From an uncultured Flavobacterium sp. (GTDB taxonomy: Bacteria > Bacteroidota > Bacteroidia > Flavobacteriales > Flavobacteriaceae): a DNA stretch of 64,000 bases. Location of the stretch: NCBI GenBank assembly GCA_937773775.1, contig CALJVL010000012.1:1-64000 (forward strand), in the 5' to 3' direction. The position numbers and the translations under genes were made by a program. Of this stretch, positions 44,260 through 53,812 are shown piece after piece (position 1 is the stretch's first letter; each line of letters begins with the position of its first letter). The notes under the pieces were generated by a model. That model searched no databases and was not told the DNA's origin. It saw nothing but the letters and a program-made list of their open reading frames with translations.

Positions 44260-44899
44260 CTATAGTTTGCCCATTTTGGCCATTCCAAAAAGAATAACTA
44301 TTGGAATGGTCAACAAAACAACCATGAAGGTGTTTTCTACGAGTAAATTTGGATTAGTAATAAGAGTTATCAAATAGCCACCTATAGTACCTCCAAAATG
44401 TGCCGTGTGACACTATATTGTCATTCTTGGCTTTCATCCCGTAGATTGAATATAACAAATAGAGAATTCCAAAAAGATAGGCGGGAATTGGAATAATAAA
44501 AAAGAGACCCAACATCATATCTGGTCGCAATAATATTGCGGAATACAAAATACCAGTGACAGCACCCGAAGCACCTACCGCCCTATAATTGTAATCATCC
44601 TTATGAAACATAATAGTCAATAAACTGCCAAAAATTAAACTGCCAAAATAAACGATGACAAATAAAAATTCACCCATATAGGCAATAACAACCGGTGCGA
44701 AAAAATAAAGCGTGATCATATTAAAAGCCAAATGTGCGATGTCTGCATGCAGAAAACCTGAGGATAAAACCCTGATTTGTTCACCAGAACGAACGCTCCC
44801 CATGTGAAATTCATATTTCCTAAAGAAGGAATGATCATTAAATCCTTTATAGCTAAAAAGTGCATTTGCAACGATTATTGCAATTAATATTAAATTCAT
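44260..44899 (-). pseudogene. Rhomboid intramembrane protease gene with a frameshift
   Basis: The intact frame (181 codons) contains HADIAHLAFN in helix 2 and the nucleophile motif GASGAVTG with Ser111. It then goes out of frame after KNDNI. The correct continuation lies one base over: HTAHFGGTIGGYLITLITNP to FGMAKMGKL, with TAG at 44260-44262. The extra base lies near 44410-44413 (GTGT where GGT is expected). The frameshift removes the catalytic His (AHFGG) and last helix, so the enzyme is dead. The rejoined length (~212) is normal. Confidence 0.85.
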
Positions 44900-45014
44900 A
44901 AAGTTTGTTTATTGTGAATTACAAATGTAGTGATTCTCAAATACTCCATTAGTCTCTTCCTATAAATTATATGAATCTCCATTTTTGGCTTATATTTGCA
45001 ATAAAAATTACTGC

Positions 45015-45891
45015 ATGCAATTACTTATATTCATAATAGCTTACCCTTTTATCTGGGTGATTTCTATACTTCCGTTCCGAGTTTTTTACTTGTTATCGGA
45101 TGTGTTATACCTTTTAACTTATTATGTTATTGGCTATCGTAAAAAAACAGTGCGGACAAATATAGCTTTAGCGTTACCTCATCTTAGCGCCGAACCAGAC
45201 ACGACTCTCAATAGAAAAAAAATCATATCGACACTTATGCGACATGTTTATGGAAATGACAAAAACCATGACCATTTCATCCGACGAAATGAACAAAAGA
45301 TTCGTAGTTACAAATCTCGAAGTCATCAAAGAATATGAAAAAAAAGAAAAAAGCATTATGCTTTTGGCATCTCATTATGCAAGTTGGGAATGGTTAATTA
45401 CCCTCAATCAAAAAATTAGTTACCAAGGCATAGGTGTTTACAAGAAAATCAGTAATAAATATTTTGACAAACTTATTAAAGATATTCGTTCCAAATACAA
45501 TACTCAATTAGTGAATACTCGTGATACCATACCTTTAATTTCCAATAATCAGAAAAAAGGCATTCTTTCCATATATGCTTTAGCGAGCGATCAATCCCCA
45601 AAAGCGGATCGCATATTTCATTTTGACAGTTTTCTGGGCGTAGAAGTTCCCGTACATACAGGTGCTGAAATGCTCGCTAAAAAATATGACTTGAATGTTG
45701 TTTTTGCGAAAGTAAAAAAGGTTAAAAGAGGATATTATGAAGCAACCTTAATCCCTTTGAGTGAAGATGCGCAATCTGTTCCTGATTTTGGAATTACCCA
45801 CGCTTTCATCAGAGAAGTTGAAAAACAAATTTATGAAGCACCCGAATATTATTTCTGGACTCATAAAAGATGGAAACACCGTCGCCAATAA
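45015..45891 (+). pseudogene. Lysophospholipid/lipid A acyltransferase (LpxL/HtrB-like) gene with a frameshift
   Basis: The first part (MQLLIFIIAYPFIWVISILP...IGYRKKTVRTNIALALPHLS) is in one frame; the second, from about SYRHLCDMFMEMTKTMTISS to HKRWKHRRQ, is in another. Both join if one A is removed from the 8-A run at 45215-45222. HYASWEWL is the HX4D/E-like catalytic region of the family, and DQSPKADRIF and GAEMLAKKY are typical. The gene would add an acyl chain to lipid A or a lipid precursor. Poly-A slippage could still produce some full-length protein. Confidence 0.85.
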
Positions 45892-45966
45892 GTCAATGTA
45901 CATTGGGCTTAAATTAACTACTGTTATCAAAACATTTTATTAATTTTGATACTAATACACTATAAA

Positions 45967-47532
45967 ATGAATTTAAAAATCAACAATAGGTTTAGCGCAG
46001 AACTACCTGCAGATAGTAATAAAACAAATGTACCTCGTCAGGTTAAAAATGCTTGTTTTTCATATGTCACCCCCAGAACCCCATCCAATCCTAAATTAAT
46101 ACATTTTACAGAAGAAGTTTCGGAAATGCTAGGTATAACCAAAGACGAGGCTAAATCAGTTGAATTTACAAATATATTCTCCGGAAAAGAAGTACTTCCC
46201 GGTACCCGCCCCTATTCCATGAGTTACGCTGGGCACCAGTTTGGAAATTGGGCCGGACAGTTAGGCGATGGGCGAGCCATCATTCTGACAGAAATAGAAA
46301 ACGATCAAAAAACATATACCCTGCAACTAAAAGGAGCTGGGCTAACTCCGTATTCCCGAGGAGCAGACGGACTGGCCGTATTGCGTTCTTCCATTCGGGA
46401 ACATCTATGTAGTGAAGCTATGTTTCACTTAGGTGTTCCTACCACTCGCTCACTATCATTAATGCTTACAGGTGATCAAGTGTTGCGTGACGTTATGTAC
46501 GATGGTCATCCTGATTATGAAAAAGGGGCCGTGGTATGCAGAGTAGCACCATCCTTTATCCGTTTTGGGAATTTCGAGCTTTTTTCTTCTCAAAACGACC
46601 TAAAAACATTAAAATCACTCGCTGATTTTACCATTAAATACCATTTCCCTGAAATAAAGGAAACTAACAAAGAAGGCTATGTCCAGTTTTTCCAAGAAGT
46701 GGCTAACAAAACTCGTGAAATGGTCTTAAACTGGCAGCGTGTGGGTTTTTTACACGGAGTGATGAATACTGATAACATGTCCATACTTGGACTTACTATA
46801 GATTACGGCCCATACGGTTGGCTGGAGGATTACAATCCAAATTGGACTCCCAATACAACGGATCGTGAAAACCGCAGGTATCGTTTTGGGAACCAACCGG
46901 AAATTGCACTTTGGAATCTGTATCAATTGGCCAACGCATTGTACCCGCTAATTGAAGAAGCAGCTCCCTTAGAATCTATTTTAAATAGTTTCCAAACTAA
47001 TTATGAAGTTGATTATGACAATATGATGCGAAATAAATTAGGTCTTTTTACCAAAGAAGAAAATGACAATCAATTGATTCATTTGTTAACGGAAAATTTA
47101 CAACAGACAGAAACAGATATGACCATTTTCTTTAGGAAATTAAGTCAAATAAATAAATTAGAATCCGAGGAAGATGCTTTTTACCACATAACCGATTCCT
47201 TTTACAAAATTAATGAAGTTAAGGATCAGCTAAAAGAGACTTGGTTGTATTGGTTTACCCAGTATTTGAATCGTTTACGACAAGAAGAGCTAACTGATGA
47301 ATCTAGAAAAGTAGCCATGAATGAGGTAAACCCAAAATATGTTTTGCGAAACTATATGTCGCAACTAGCCATTGAAGCAGCTGAAAAGGAAGATTACTCA
47401 TTAATAGAAGAATTACATCTTTTATTAAAAAATCCTTATCAAGAACAACCACAATCTGAAAAATGGTTCGCCAAACGACCGGATTGGGCCAGAGAAAAAA
47501 TTGGAAGTTCTATGTTGTCTTGCAGTTCGTAG
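45967..47532 (+). CDS. selO: SelO/YdiU family protein adenylyltransferase
   Basis: A pseudokinase-fold protein that transfers AMP to Ser, Thr or Tyr of target proteins in redox stress. The start is ATG 45967 (MNLKINNRFSAEL), so 521 residues. YAGHQFGNWAGQLGDGRA (about 88-105), LKGAGLTPYSRGADGLAVLRSSIREH and FLHGVMNTDNMSILG (metal/catalytic Asp region) are hallmarks. The C-terminus SCSS has Cys where some homologues carry selenocysteine. The gene is intact and lies beside the broken acyltransferase gene. Confidence 0.95.
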   Translation: MNLKINNRFSAELPADSNKTNVPRQVKNACFSYVTPRTPSNPKLIHFTEEVSEMLGITKDEAKSVEFTNIFSGKEVLPGTRPYSMSYAGHQFGNWAGQLGDGRAIILTEIENDQKTYTLQLKGAGLTPYSRGADGLAVLRSSIREHLCSEAMFHLGVPTTRSLSLMLTGDQVLRDVMYDGHPDYEKGAVVCRVAPSFIRFGNFELFSSQNDLKTLKSLADFTIKYHFPEIKETNKEGYVQFFQEVANKTREMVLNWQRVGFLHGVMNTDNMSILGLTIDYGPYGWLEDYNPNWTPNTTDRENRRYRFGNQPEIALWNLYQLANALYPLIEEAAPLESILNSFQTNYEVDYDNMMRNKLGLFTKEENDNQLIHLLTENLQQTETDMTIFFRKLSQINKLESEEDAFYHITDSFYKINEVKDQLKETWLYWFTQYLNRLRQEELTDESRKVAMNEVNPKYVLRNYMSQLAIEAAEKEDYSLIEELHLLLKNPYQEQPQSEKWFAKRPDWAREKIGSSMLSCSS

Positions 47533-47573
47533 CAGGCAACATAGAATTTATGTTTTATCAAAATCTCTTTCGA

Positions 47574-49070
47574 TTATAATGAAAACCAGGTGTTGACCAA
47601 TTCATCCTCAACTGGTCGCGACTGCTTATGTACAAACTCATTAGTGTCCCTGTTGTAATCATAATCCAAAGCCCAGCTTTTGTGGTTTTCTGCTAATAAT
47701 TTAATACTATTACAAACGAATTCAATTTCGGCTGTAGTAGTTGTAGGATGAACGGACATTCTAATCCAACCTGGCTTTCTAATCAAATCACCCAAGGTAA
47801 TTTCGTCTATTAACTTATGTGAAGTTTCCTGGTCCACATGAAGTAGAAAATGTCCATATGTCCCTGCGCAACTACAACCCCCACGAGTCTGGATTCCAAA
47901 TTTGTCGTTCAGTAATTTCACGCCCAAATTAAAATGTAAATCCTCAACATAAAAAGAGATTACTCCTAGTCTATCCTGGTGTTGCCCCGCAAGAATTTTA
48001 ATATTCAAAACATCTCCTAATTGAGCAAAGACATAATCAACGATTTCATGTTCTCGTTTCAAGATTTTATCAATTCCCATTTTTTCTTTCAACTGAATAA
48101 CAAGAGCTGTTTTAATTACTTGTAGAAAACCTGGTGTTCCGCCGTCTTCTCTATCTTCAATGTTATCGATATATTTATGTTCGCCCCAGGGATTTGTCCA
48201 CGCAACTGTACCTCCGCCTGGATTATCAGGAACTAAGTTTTGATATAATTTTTTATTAAAAACCAATACTCCAGAAGTACCTGGCCCGCCAAGGAATTTA
48301 TGGGGAGAAAAGAAAATAGCATCCAAAAAACTTTCTGGATCTTCGGGATGCATGTCTATTTCCACATAGGGACCAGAACAAGCAAAATCGACAAAACAGA
48401 GTCCGTTGTGTTGATGCATTACTTTTGCAGCTTCGTGGTATGGCGTTCTTAACCCAGTTACATTAGAACAAGAGGTTATCGAAGCAATTTTAAAGCTTCT
48501 TTCTTTATATTTTTCCAATAGTATCTCTAGATTTTCTATGCTGAATAAGCCGTCTTCAGTAGAAGGTATCACCTCAACATCAGCAATGGTTTCTAACCAA
48601 GACGTTTGATTCGAATGGTGTTCCATATGCGAAATAAAAACAACTGGTCTTTTATCGGCAGGAATAGTTATAAAATCTTTGAGATTTTCTGGTACTTTCA
48701 ATCCTAAAATACGCTGAAACTTATTGACCACACCGGTCATTCCTGTTCCATCGGTAATTAGAATATCATTTGCGCCAGCGTTTACATGATGTTTAATAAT
48801 GTGTCTCGCTTTGTGATATGCCTTAGTCATAGCTGTTCCGGAAATTGTCGTTTCCGTATGGGTATTGGCTACAAATGGTCCAAACTCATTCATCAATTTT
48901 TCCTCTATCGGACGATACAGTCGACCGCTAGCAGTCCAGTCCGTATAAATTATTTTTTGTTCTCCGTAAGGGGAAACAAAATTCTGATTTATACCGATGA
49001 TGTTATTTCGAAACTGTTCGAAATAGAGTTCTAACTGAGTTGGGGCTTCTTTAACGGTCATGACATTCAT
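47574..49070 (-). CDS. Class V aminotransferase-fold PLP enzyme (cysteine-desulfurase-like)
   Basis: A 498-residue cytosolic PLP enzyme. The PLP-binding Lys lies in FFSPHKFLGGPGTSG, preceded by FVDFACSGPY (the Asp that pairs with the ring nitrogen). IYTDWTASGRLYRP and the C-terminal RGGCSCAGTYGH contain an active-site-like Cys region. It is longer than IscS or SufS (~400) and lacks Isc/Suf partners, so a lyase or isomerase role is as likely as sulfur transfer. It converges on selO. Confidence 0.85.
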   Translation of the reverse strand: MNVMTVKEAPTQLELYFEQFRNNIIGINQNFVSPYGEQKIIYTDWTASGRLYRPIEEKLMNEFGPFVANTHTETTISGTAMTKAYHKARHIIKHHVNAGANDILITDGTGMTGVVNKFQRILGLKVPENLKDFITIPADKRPVVFISHMEHHSNQTSWLETIADVEVIPSTEDGLFSIENLEILLEKYKERSFKIASITSCSNVTGLRTPYHEAAKVMHQHNGLCFVDFACSGPYVEIDMHPEDPESFLDAIFFSPHKFLGGPGTSGVLVFNKKLYQNLVPDNPGGGTVAWTNPWGEHKYIDNIEDREDGGTPGFLQVIKTALVIQLKEKMGIDKILKREHEIVDYVFAQLGDVLNIKILAGQHQDRLGVISFYVEDLHFNLGVKLLNDKFGIQTRGGCSCAGTYGHFLLHVDQETSHKLIDEITLGDLIRKPGWIRMSVHPTTTTAEIEFVCNSIKLLAENHKSWALDYDYNRDTNEFVHKQSRPVEDELVNTWFSL

Positions 49071-49272
49071 TTATTAAAGTCCAAAGGTATTGATTTTTGG
49101 GGACTTAAAAATTGGAACTTTTATAATAAGACGTTTTTGAAAATCATCATTTTTAACGAGCTTGAATATATCCATCTAAATATTTAAAAATAAATTGACA
49201 TTAAATTAAATTCTCTCAAAAAAGGATTCACTAATTTGCATCCAAAACAAAATCATACTTATCTAACGACAC

Positions 49273-50304
49273 ATGAAAAAAATCCTTTTATCTTTTAGTA
49301 TTCTACTGTTTATCAATTGCAAAAGCATCTCAAATGCCGACCTGAATCCTAAGGAAAAGAACTCTAATCAATATACTATTGCTTTTGGCTCCTGTGACAA
49401 TCAAAGAATAAAGAATTAACTTTGGGAATCTATCGATGCAAATCATCCTTCCGTTTGGATTTGGGGTGGTGACAATGTCTACTCTGACACTGACGACATG
49501 CAAGTTCTAAAAGCTAATTTTGCCATTCAAAAACAAGATTCAGCTTACCTGCATTTTATAAAAAATAAAGTAATCCTAGGAACTTGGGATGATCATGATT
49601 TTGGTCTTAACGATGGTGGTCAAGAATACCGCTTTAAAAAAGAAAGCCAAAACTACTTATTTGATTTCTTAGATACTCCTAAAAATGCACCTGAAAGGAA
49701 ACGAGATGGTGTTTATAATTCAAAAACAATAACTGTCAACAAACATCAAATAAAGATTATTATTCTCGACAGCCGTTATTTTAGAACGGAGCTCACTAAA
49801 TCAAAAGACCCAAACAAAAGGTTTCAGCCCAATGTTAATGGTGAAGGAACTATATTAGGAAAAGAACAATGGCGATGGCTGGAAAAAGAACTTCAGTCCT
49901 CAAAGGCCGATTTTAATGTAATTGTAAGTAGTGTACAATTTGTATCTGACAAGCATGGCTTTGAATGTTGGGGGAATTTTCCTCATGAAGTGGATAAATT
50001 AGAAAAACTGATTGTTTCTTCTAAAGCCAAAGGGACTTTTATTGTTTCAGGAGATCGCCATATTGCTTTATTCTCTAGTAAGAAAGTACCTCAGCTTCCC
50101 TACCCTTTAATTGATTTTACGTCAAGCGGACTTACGCATACCTACGCCGCTTTTTCAGGAGAAGAAAATCCATATTTACAGGGAGAAGTAGTCAAAGAAT
50201 TAAACTTCGGAATTTTAAAATTCGATTTCGATGCTCACAGTGTCCAAATGGAAATTCGAGGAAAAAAAAATAAGCTTCTACAACAACACATTCAAAACTA
50301 CTAA
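49273..50304 (+). pseudogene. PhoD-like alkaline phosphatase lipoprotein gene with an in-frame stop
   Basis: From ATG 49273 the frame has a lipoprotein signal (LLFINC) and IAFGSCDNQRIKN, then TAA at 49417-49419. The same frame continues LWESIDANHPSVWIWGGDNV (metal-binding Asp) and TWDDHDFGLNDGG to 50304. The rejoined product is 343 residues, normal for the secreted PhoD-like metallophosphatases. A Met at 49498 could restart but would lose the GGDN metal ligand, so the gene is inactive. Confidence 0.85.
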
Positions 50305-50318
50305 AAAAACTAAATTTC

Positions 50319-50356
50319 AAAACCCTCTCAAAGTTCAACTCTGAGAGGGTTTTTTA
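50319..50356. terminator. Bidirectional terminator between phoD-like and porin genes
   Basis: AACCCTCTCA (50321-50330) pairs with TGAGAGGGTT (50342-50351); a T-run follows on the right and an A-run precedes on the left. Confidence 0.8.
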
Positions 50357-50375
50357 AATATTAAAACTAGCAAGA

Positions 50376-50957
50376 TTACAAATCAAATCCTACTGAAAAT
50401 TGCCAAACACGATTATGCGCTCTGTTAGTATCATACAAATCGCCTAAGCCTAAATGATAACGTACTCCTAAACTTATTCCAGAATCAGTTTTAAAACCAC
50501 CTCCAAAATTCATTCCCCAATCAAAATTGTTTGGATCATATTGTTGCGAACTATTAAACAAACCTTCATACTCTTCTTTATTAGAAATTGCTAATCCTAT
50601 CTGTGGACCTGCTTCTAAAAAGAAGTTTCTGGAAGGATATGCTTTAAGCATCAAAGGTAAATTGATATAATCTAATTTTTGGGTAAACGTTCCATTAGCA
50701 TCCTTTATCTCATATCCTTGTTGCGAATACAATAATTCAGGTTGAATAGAAAAGCTTTCGCTAATAAAAGATTCTCCATAAACTCCTATGTGAAATCCAT
50801 GACGTTGTCCTGTTTCCCCACTGCCATCGTAATTTACTGCGGCCAGACTATATCCTCCTTTTATCCCAGCATTTGATTTAGGTGTTGTATTGTCCTGTGC
50901 ATTCATCATTGGCATTACGCCAAGAAATAATGCTATTGTTAAATATTTGATTTTCAT
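50376..50957 (-). CDS. Outer-membrane beta-barrel protein (porin family)
   Basis: A 193-residue protein with a signal peptide (cleavage near NAQ) and an 8-strand barrel of the OmpA-like/PorT type: alternating strands such as GIKGGYSLAAVNYDG, FSIQPELLYSQQGYEI and a terminal VWQFSVGFDL. It probably binds or passes small ligands. It lies 37 bp downstream of the metalloprotease-like lipoprotein gene and facing the same way. Confidence 0.88.
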   Translation of the reverse strand: MKIKYLTIALFLGVMPMMNAQDNTTPKSNAGIKGGYSLAAVNYDGSGETGQRHGFHIGVYGESFISESFSIQPELLYSQQGYEIKDANGTFTQKLDYINLPLMLKAYPSRNFFLEAGPQIGLAISNKEEYEGLFNSSQQYDPNNFDWGMNFGGGFKTDSGISLGVRYHLGLGDLYDTNRAHNRVWQFSVGFDL

Positions 50958-50994
50958 AATTTCACTTTTTTCTGTCGATTTACTTTAATCTTTC

Positions 50995-51771
50995 TTATTT
51001 TCCTCCGTTTGCACGAAGGTCTGCGATGCATTGTGCATCTAATTGTGGTGACGATCCTCCTGAAACCATATCGGAAATCCCGCCTCCTGACTCTACCATC
51101 CAATACATTAAACAGGTCTTCACATTGCAGTGTTTTTCATTTTCTGTATCTTCATGATCGCTTTGCAGAGCCGAACCTAAGTTGGTCAATCCTAGAATAT
51201 GTCCAAACTCATGTTTGATTACAGTTGTTTCCACAAGGCTTCTACTTGGTTCAAGAGGACTATCACTTAAACCTTGAATTGTCTCTTCATAAATAACAAA
51301 AGAAGTGTTTCTATAAGCTGTACCTAAAACAACTCCAGTATCAGTATTACTAGCTGATTCTCCATCTACAAAAAATGCCCAAACCGCTATCTTGTCGGCT
51401 GAATTGTATTTGGTTCTATTGGCATCTTCAATTGCAACAATATCTTGATTCGTATACCTAGCTTTTCCTGGTGAAGCAATTGCTCTTTTGACAACAGTAA
51501 TTCCTCCAGGTTTGTATGTTCTAGCATTCAGAAAAGAAACAAAATTATTGACAGAGGCAGCTGATGGCTCAAGTCCATCTACATATACCAATTCTACAAC
51601 CATACTTGTAAAAGCGTCATCAGATAACAAGTCATTCGCAGAGCTTCCTGTTGCTTTTTGATTATTACTTTTTAGATTTCCTTCCGTCGAGATATCGTTT
51701 GTGCTATTCTCTTTCGAACAAGAAACTAGTAGTAAAATAGCCAGCGTTAATAGTGCAATTCCTTTTTTCAT
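50995..51771 (-). CDS. Predicted lipoprotein metalloprotease, archaemetzincin-like
   Basis: A 258-residue lipoprotein (lipobox LLVSC). The zinc motif is H187EFGH191ILG194, then about 20 residues later H214CNVKTC220LM222. Archaemetzincins have HExxHxxGxxHCx4CxM, so this resembles that pattern with a long insertion between the two parts. MYW after the Cys could be the Met-turn. It probably cleaves peptides or proteins at the outer surface. It is encoded between the porin and the larger lipoprotein in a leftward cluster next to an ECF sigma locus. Confidence 0.75.
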   Translation of the reverse strand: MKKGIALLTLAILLLVSCSKENSTNDISTEGNLKSNNQKATGSSANDLLSDDAFTSMVVELVYVDGLEPSAASVNNFVSFLNARTYKPGGITVVKRAIASPGKARYTNQDIVAIEDANRTKYNSADKIAVWAFFVDGESASNTDTGVVLGTAYRNTSFVIYEETIQGLSDSPLEPSRSLVETTVIKHEFGHILGLTNLGSALQSDHEDTENEKHCNVKTCLMYWMVESGGGISDMVSGGSSPQLDAQCIADLRANGGK

Positions 51772-51860
51772 TTTATTTTTTTTCTGAATTAAATTTAAAG
51801 TACAGCAACTCTTTCTAGTTGCTGTACTCTAAACAAATTATTTAAACCAAACCATTCACT

Positions 51861-52904
51861 TTAAATTTGTTTCAACACTACGGTTACTGCAGCGTTCGTT
51901 TTGCTTTGCAATGAGATTGATGAAGCGTTAAAGCTTGTTACTTTCCAAGTATTATTTAATAAATTGAAAGACGCATTACCCGAAAAATTCAACTTCAAGA
52001 AAACATCTAGTTCTGAACTTACTTCATATGCTCCAGTTGCTGCTGTGCTTAAAGTATTTACTACCTTAATGGACATGTCGTTAGCAAAATCGATTGTAAA
52101 ACCCTGGTAATCGTTTGCTTTTTCAACTCCCGCACTTACAAATGAGTCTACTTTGAACTTTCCGTTAACCAATATCATTTCTAATTTTTTTCCATTCTCA
52201 GCTGCTTCTGACATTGTCGCTTCAGTTTTAAGAGAAGCATTAATCGCTGCCTGAAATTCAGCATCACTCGAAACTGTACTTTCCGTACCATCAATAAACG
52301 TTACCGTCATTGGGTAATTTACAGAAAACAACTCCGTACTGCTTACATTAGACATATACGTATATAATTGTTGTTCGGATGTGATAACTATACTTCCCGT
52401 TTGTTCTGAACTTAAATTATAAGTTAAAATGGTAATAGGAAAGTTAACATTGATAGAAGAAATGGCGCCTTCTCCTGATGCCTCTGCAGACGAACAAGCA
52501 GTAAGAATAGCATTGTATTCTGTTTGATTGTTGACGACAACTTCAGTATAGTTGCTCAATTTAACTTTTAAAGGAAATTGAAGCGTTACTGAATCTTGAT
52601 CATTGTTATATTCACCCAAAATAGAGATAACTTGCGAGTAACTGAATTGAGTAAACAGATTCACTTTAACTCCGTTCACTGTTGCTACTACAGGCAACAC
52701 AATCGAAGAACAAGAAGCACCATCAATAAAATCATCAAATGAACCATCATACATTGAAGTACGTTTCATATTATTGGTCGTTGTTGAGTTTGCAGCATTC
52801 GTATTTGGCTTTTGACCTTGTACATCATCTACTTCGCTTTGACAGGATGTAAAACCTAATATTGACATCAATGCGATTCCGGTAATAGTTCTTAAATTTT
52901 TCAT
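51861..52904 (-). CDS. Large secreted lipoprotein of unknown function
   Basis: A 347-residue lipoprotein (lipobox FTSC), with a Thr/Asn-rich linker (TNAANSTTTNN) after the Cys. Two similar segments, VKVNLFTQFSYSQVISIL...FPLKVKLSNYTEVVVNNQ and TSEQQLYTYMSNV...YPMTVTFIDGTESTVSSDAE, suggest an internal repeat of beta-rich units. No family recognised. Divergent from the sigma gene, which suggests it may be a target or partner of the ECF signalling system. Confidence 0.75.
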   Translation of the reverse strand: MKNLRTITGIALMSILGFTSCQSEVDDVQGQKPNTNAANSTTTNNMKRTSMYDGSFDDFIDGASCSSIVLPVVATVNGVKVNLFTQFSYSQVISILGEYNNDQDSVTLQFPLKVKLSNYTEVVVNNQTEYNAILTACSSAEASGEGAISSINVNFPITILTYNLSSEQTGSIVITSEQQLYTYMSNVSSTELFSVNYPMTVTFIDGTESTVSSDAEFQAAINASLKTEATMSEAAENGKKLEMILVNGKFKVDSFVSAGVEKANDYQGFTIDFANDMSIKVVNTLSTAATGAYEVSSELDVFLKLNFSGNASFNLLNNTWKVTSFNASSISLQSKTNAAVTVVLKQI

Positions 52905-53234
52905 GTTTAATATTTTTATGTTTTCTAAGCGATGCTATAAACGCCTTTCTGATAGTAAGACAACCAATCTTCTTTCTACCCCACCCTCATTTTAAAATAA
53001 AAAAGATTTTTTTAAAAGTCGAAAGTAAATCTTCTCTCAAAAAAACATCCCCGCTTATAAATAGTGCTTGAATCAATAACTCTATATTATTACAAAAATA
53101 ACATTTGAAAACCAATAAACGACTAAAATGCTTGATACTACTACCAAATCATAAATAGGACTATTTAAATAATTGTCCTTGTTCTATTAAAAAACATTTA
53201 CTTTTACCAACTACTTAAAATGAATTGGTATTAA
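52905..53234. other. 330-bp divergent intergenic region of the ECF locus
   Basis: No gene seen. It must hold promoters for the leftward lipoprotein cluster and the rightward sigma gene. A TATTTTTG on the minus strand (53092-53099) fits a -7 box but has no -33 at the right distance. An ECF-type promoter may also be here. Confidence 0.4.
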
Positions 53235-53750
53235 ATGATCGACAATAAAACTAATCTTTGTGAGGAAACTCACTTTAATGACTTTTACATCAAAAATGTA
53301 AAGTCGGCTACGAATTTTGCATATTACAAATGTGGGGATAGTGATGCCGCTTTAGATTTAGTTCAAGATGCCTTTACTAAAATATGGGAGAATTGTTCCA
53401 AAATTGATTTTACAAAAGTAAAAACCTATTTACTCACCACTGTAAATAATTTATTTCTAAATACTATAAAGCATAATAAAGTAGTTCTCGCTTACGCCAA
53501 AGAGACTCCTAATCTTGACACAAACAATCAAAGTCCAGAATACTTATTGGAGGAAGAAGAATTTAAACTAAAACTGCAACATGCAATTTCTTCATTGACC
53601 GAAGCGCAGCGCGAAGTGTTTTTGATGAATCGCATTGACGGAAAAAAATACAGAGAAATTGCCGATATTTTAGGTATATCACAAAAAGCAGTAGAAAAAA
53701 GAATGTCGGGCGCCTTGAAAACATTAAAAGGGCAAATCGAAAACATATAA
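53235..53750 (+). CDS. ECF sigma factor of the FecI type
   Basis: A 171-residue sigma-70 family factor lacking regions 1 and 3. Region 2 is FNDFYIKNVKSATNFAYYKC..DAALDLVQDAFTKIWEN (about 11-55) and region 4 is ALSSLTEAQREVFLMNRIDG..REIADILGISQKAVEKRMSG (about 115-160), the DNA-binding part. It drives the TonB-receptor locus when released by the FecR protein encoded next. The gap to fecR is 62 bp. Confidence 0.95.
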   Translation: MIDNKTNLCEETHFNDFYIKNVKSATNFAYYKCGDSDAALDLVQDAFTKIWENCSKIDFTKVKTYLLTTVNNLFLNTIKHNKVVLAYAKETPNLDTNNQSPEYLLEEEEFKLKLQHAISSLTEAQREVFLMNRIDGKKYREIADILGISQKAVEKRMSGALKTLKGQIENI

Positions 53751-53812
53751 ATAATTGATTCGAAGTAGGGCAAACTGTCAATGAGTTGTCCTGCTAGTAT
53801 AGAGTTCTAAAA

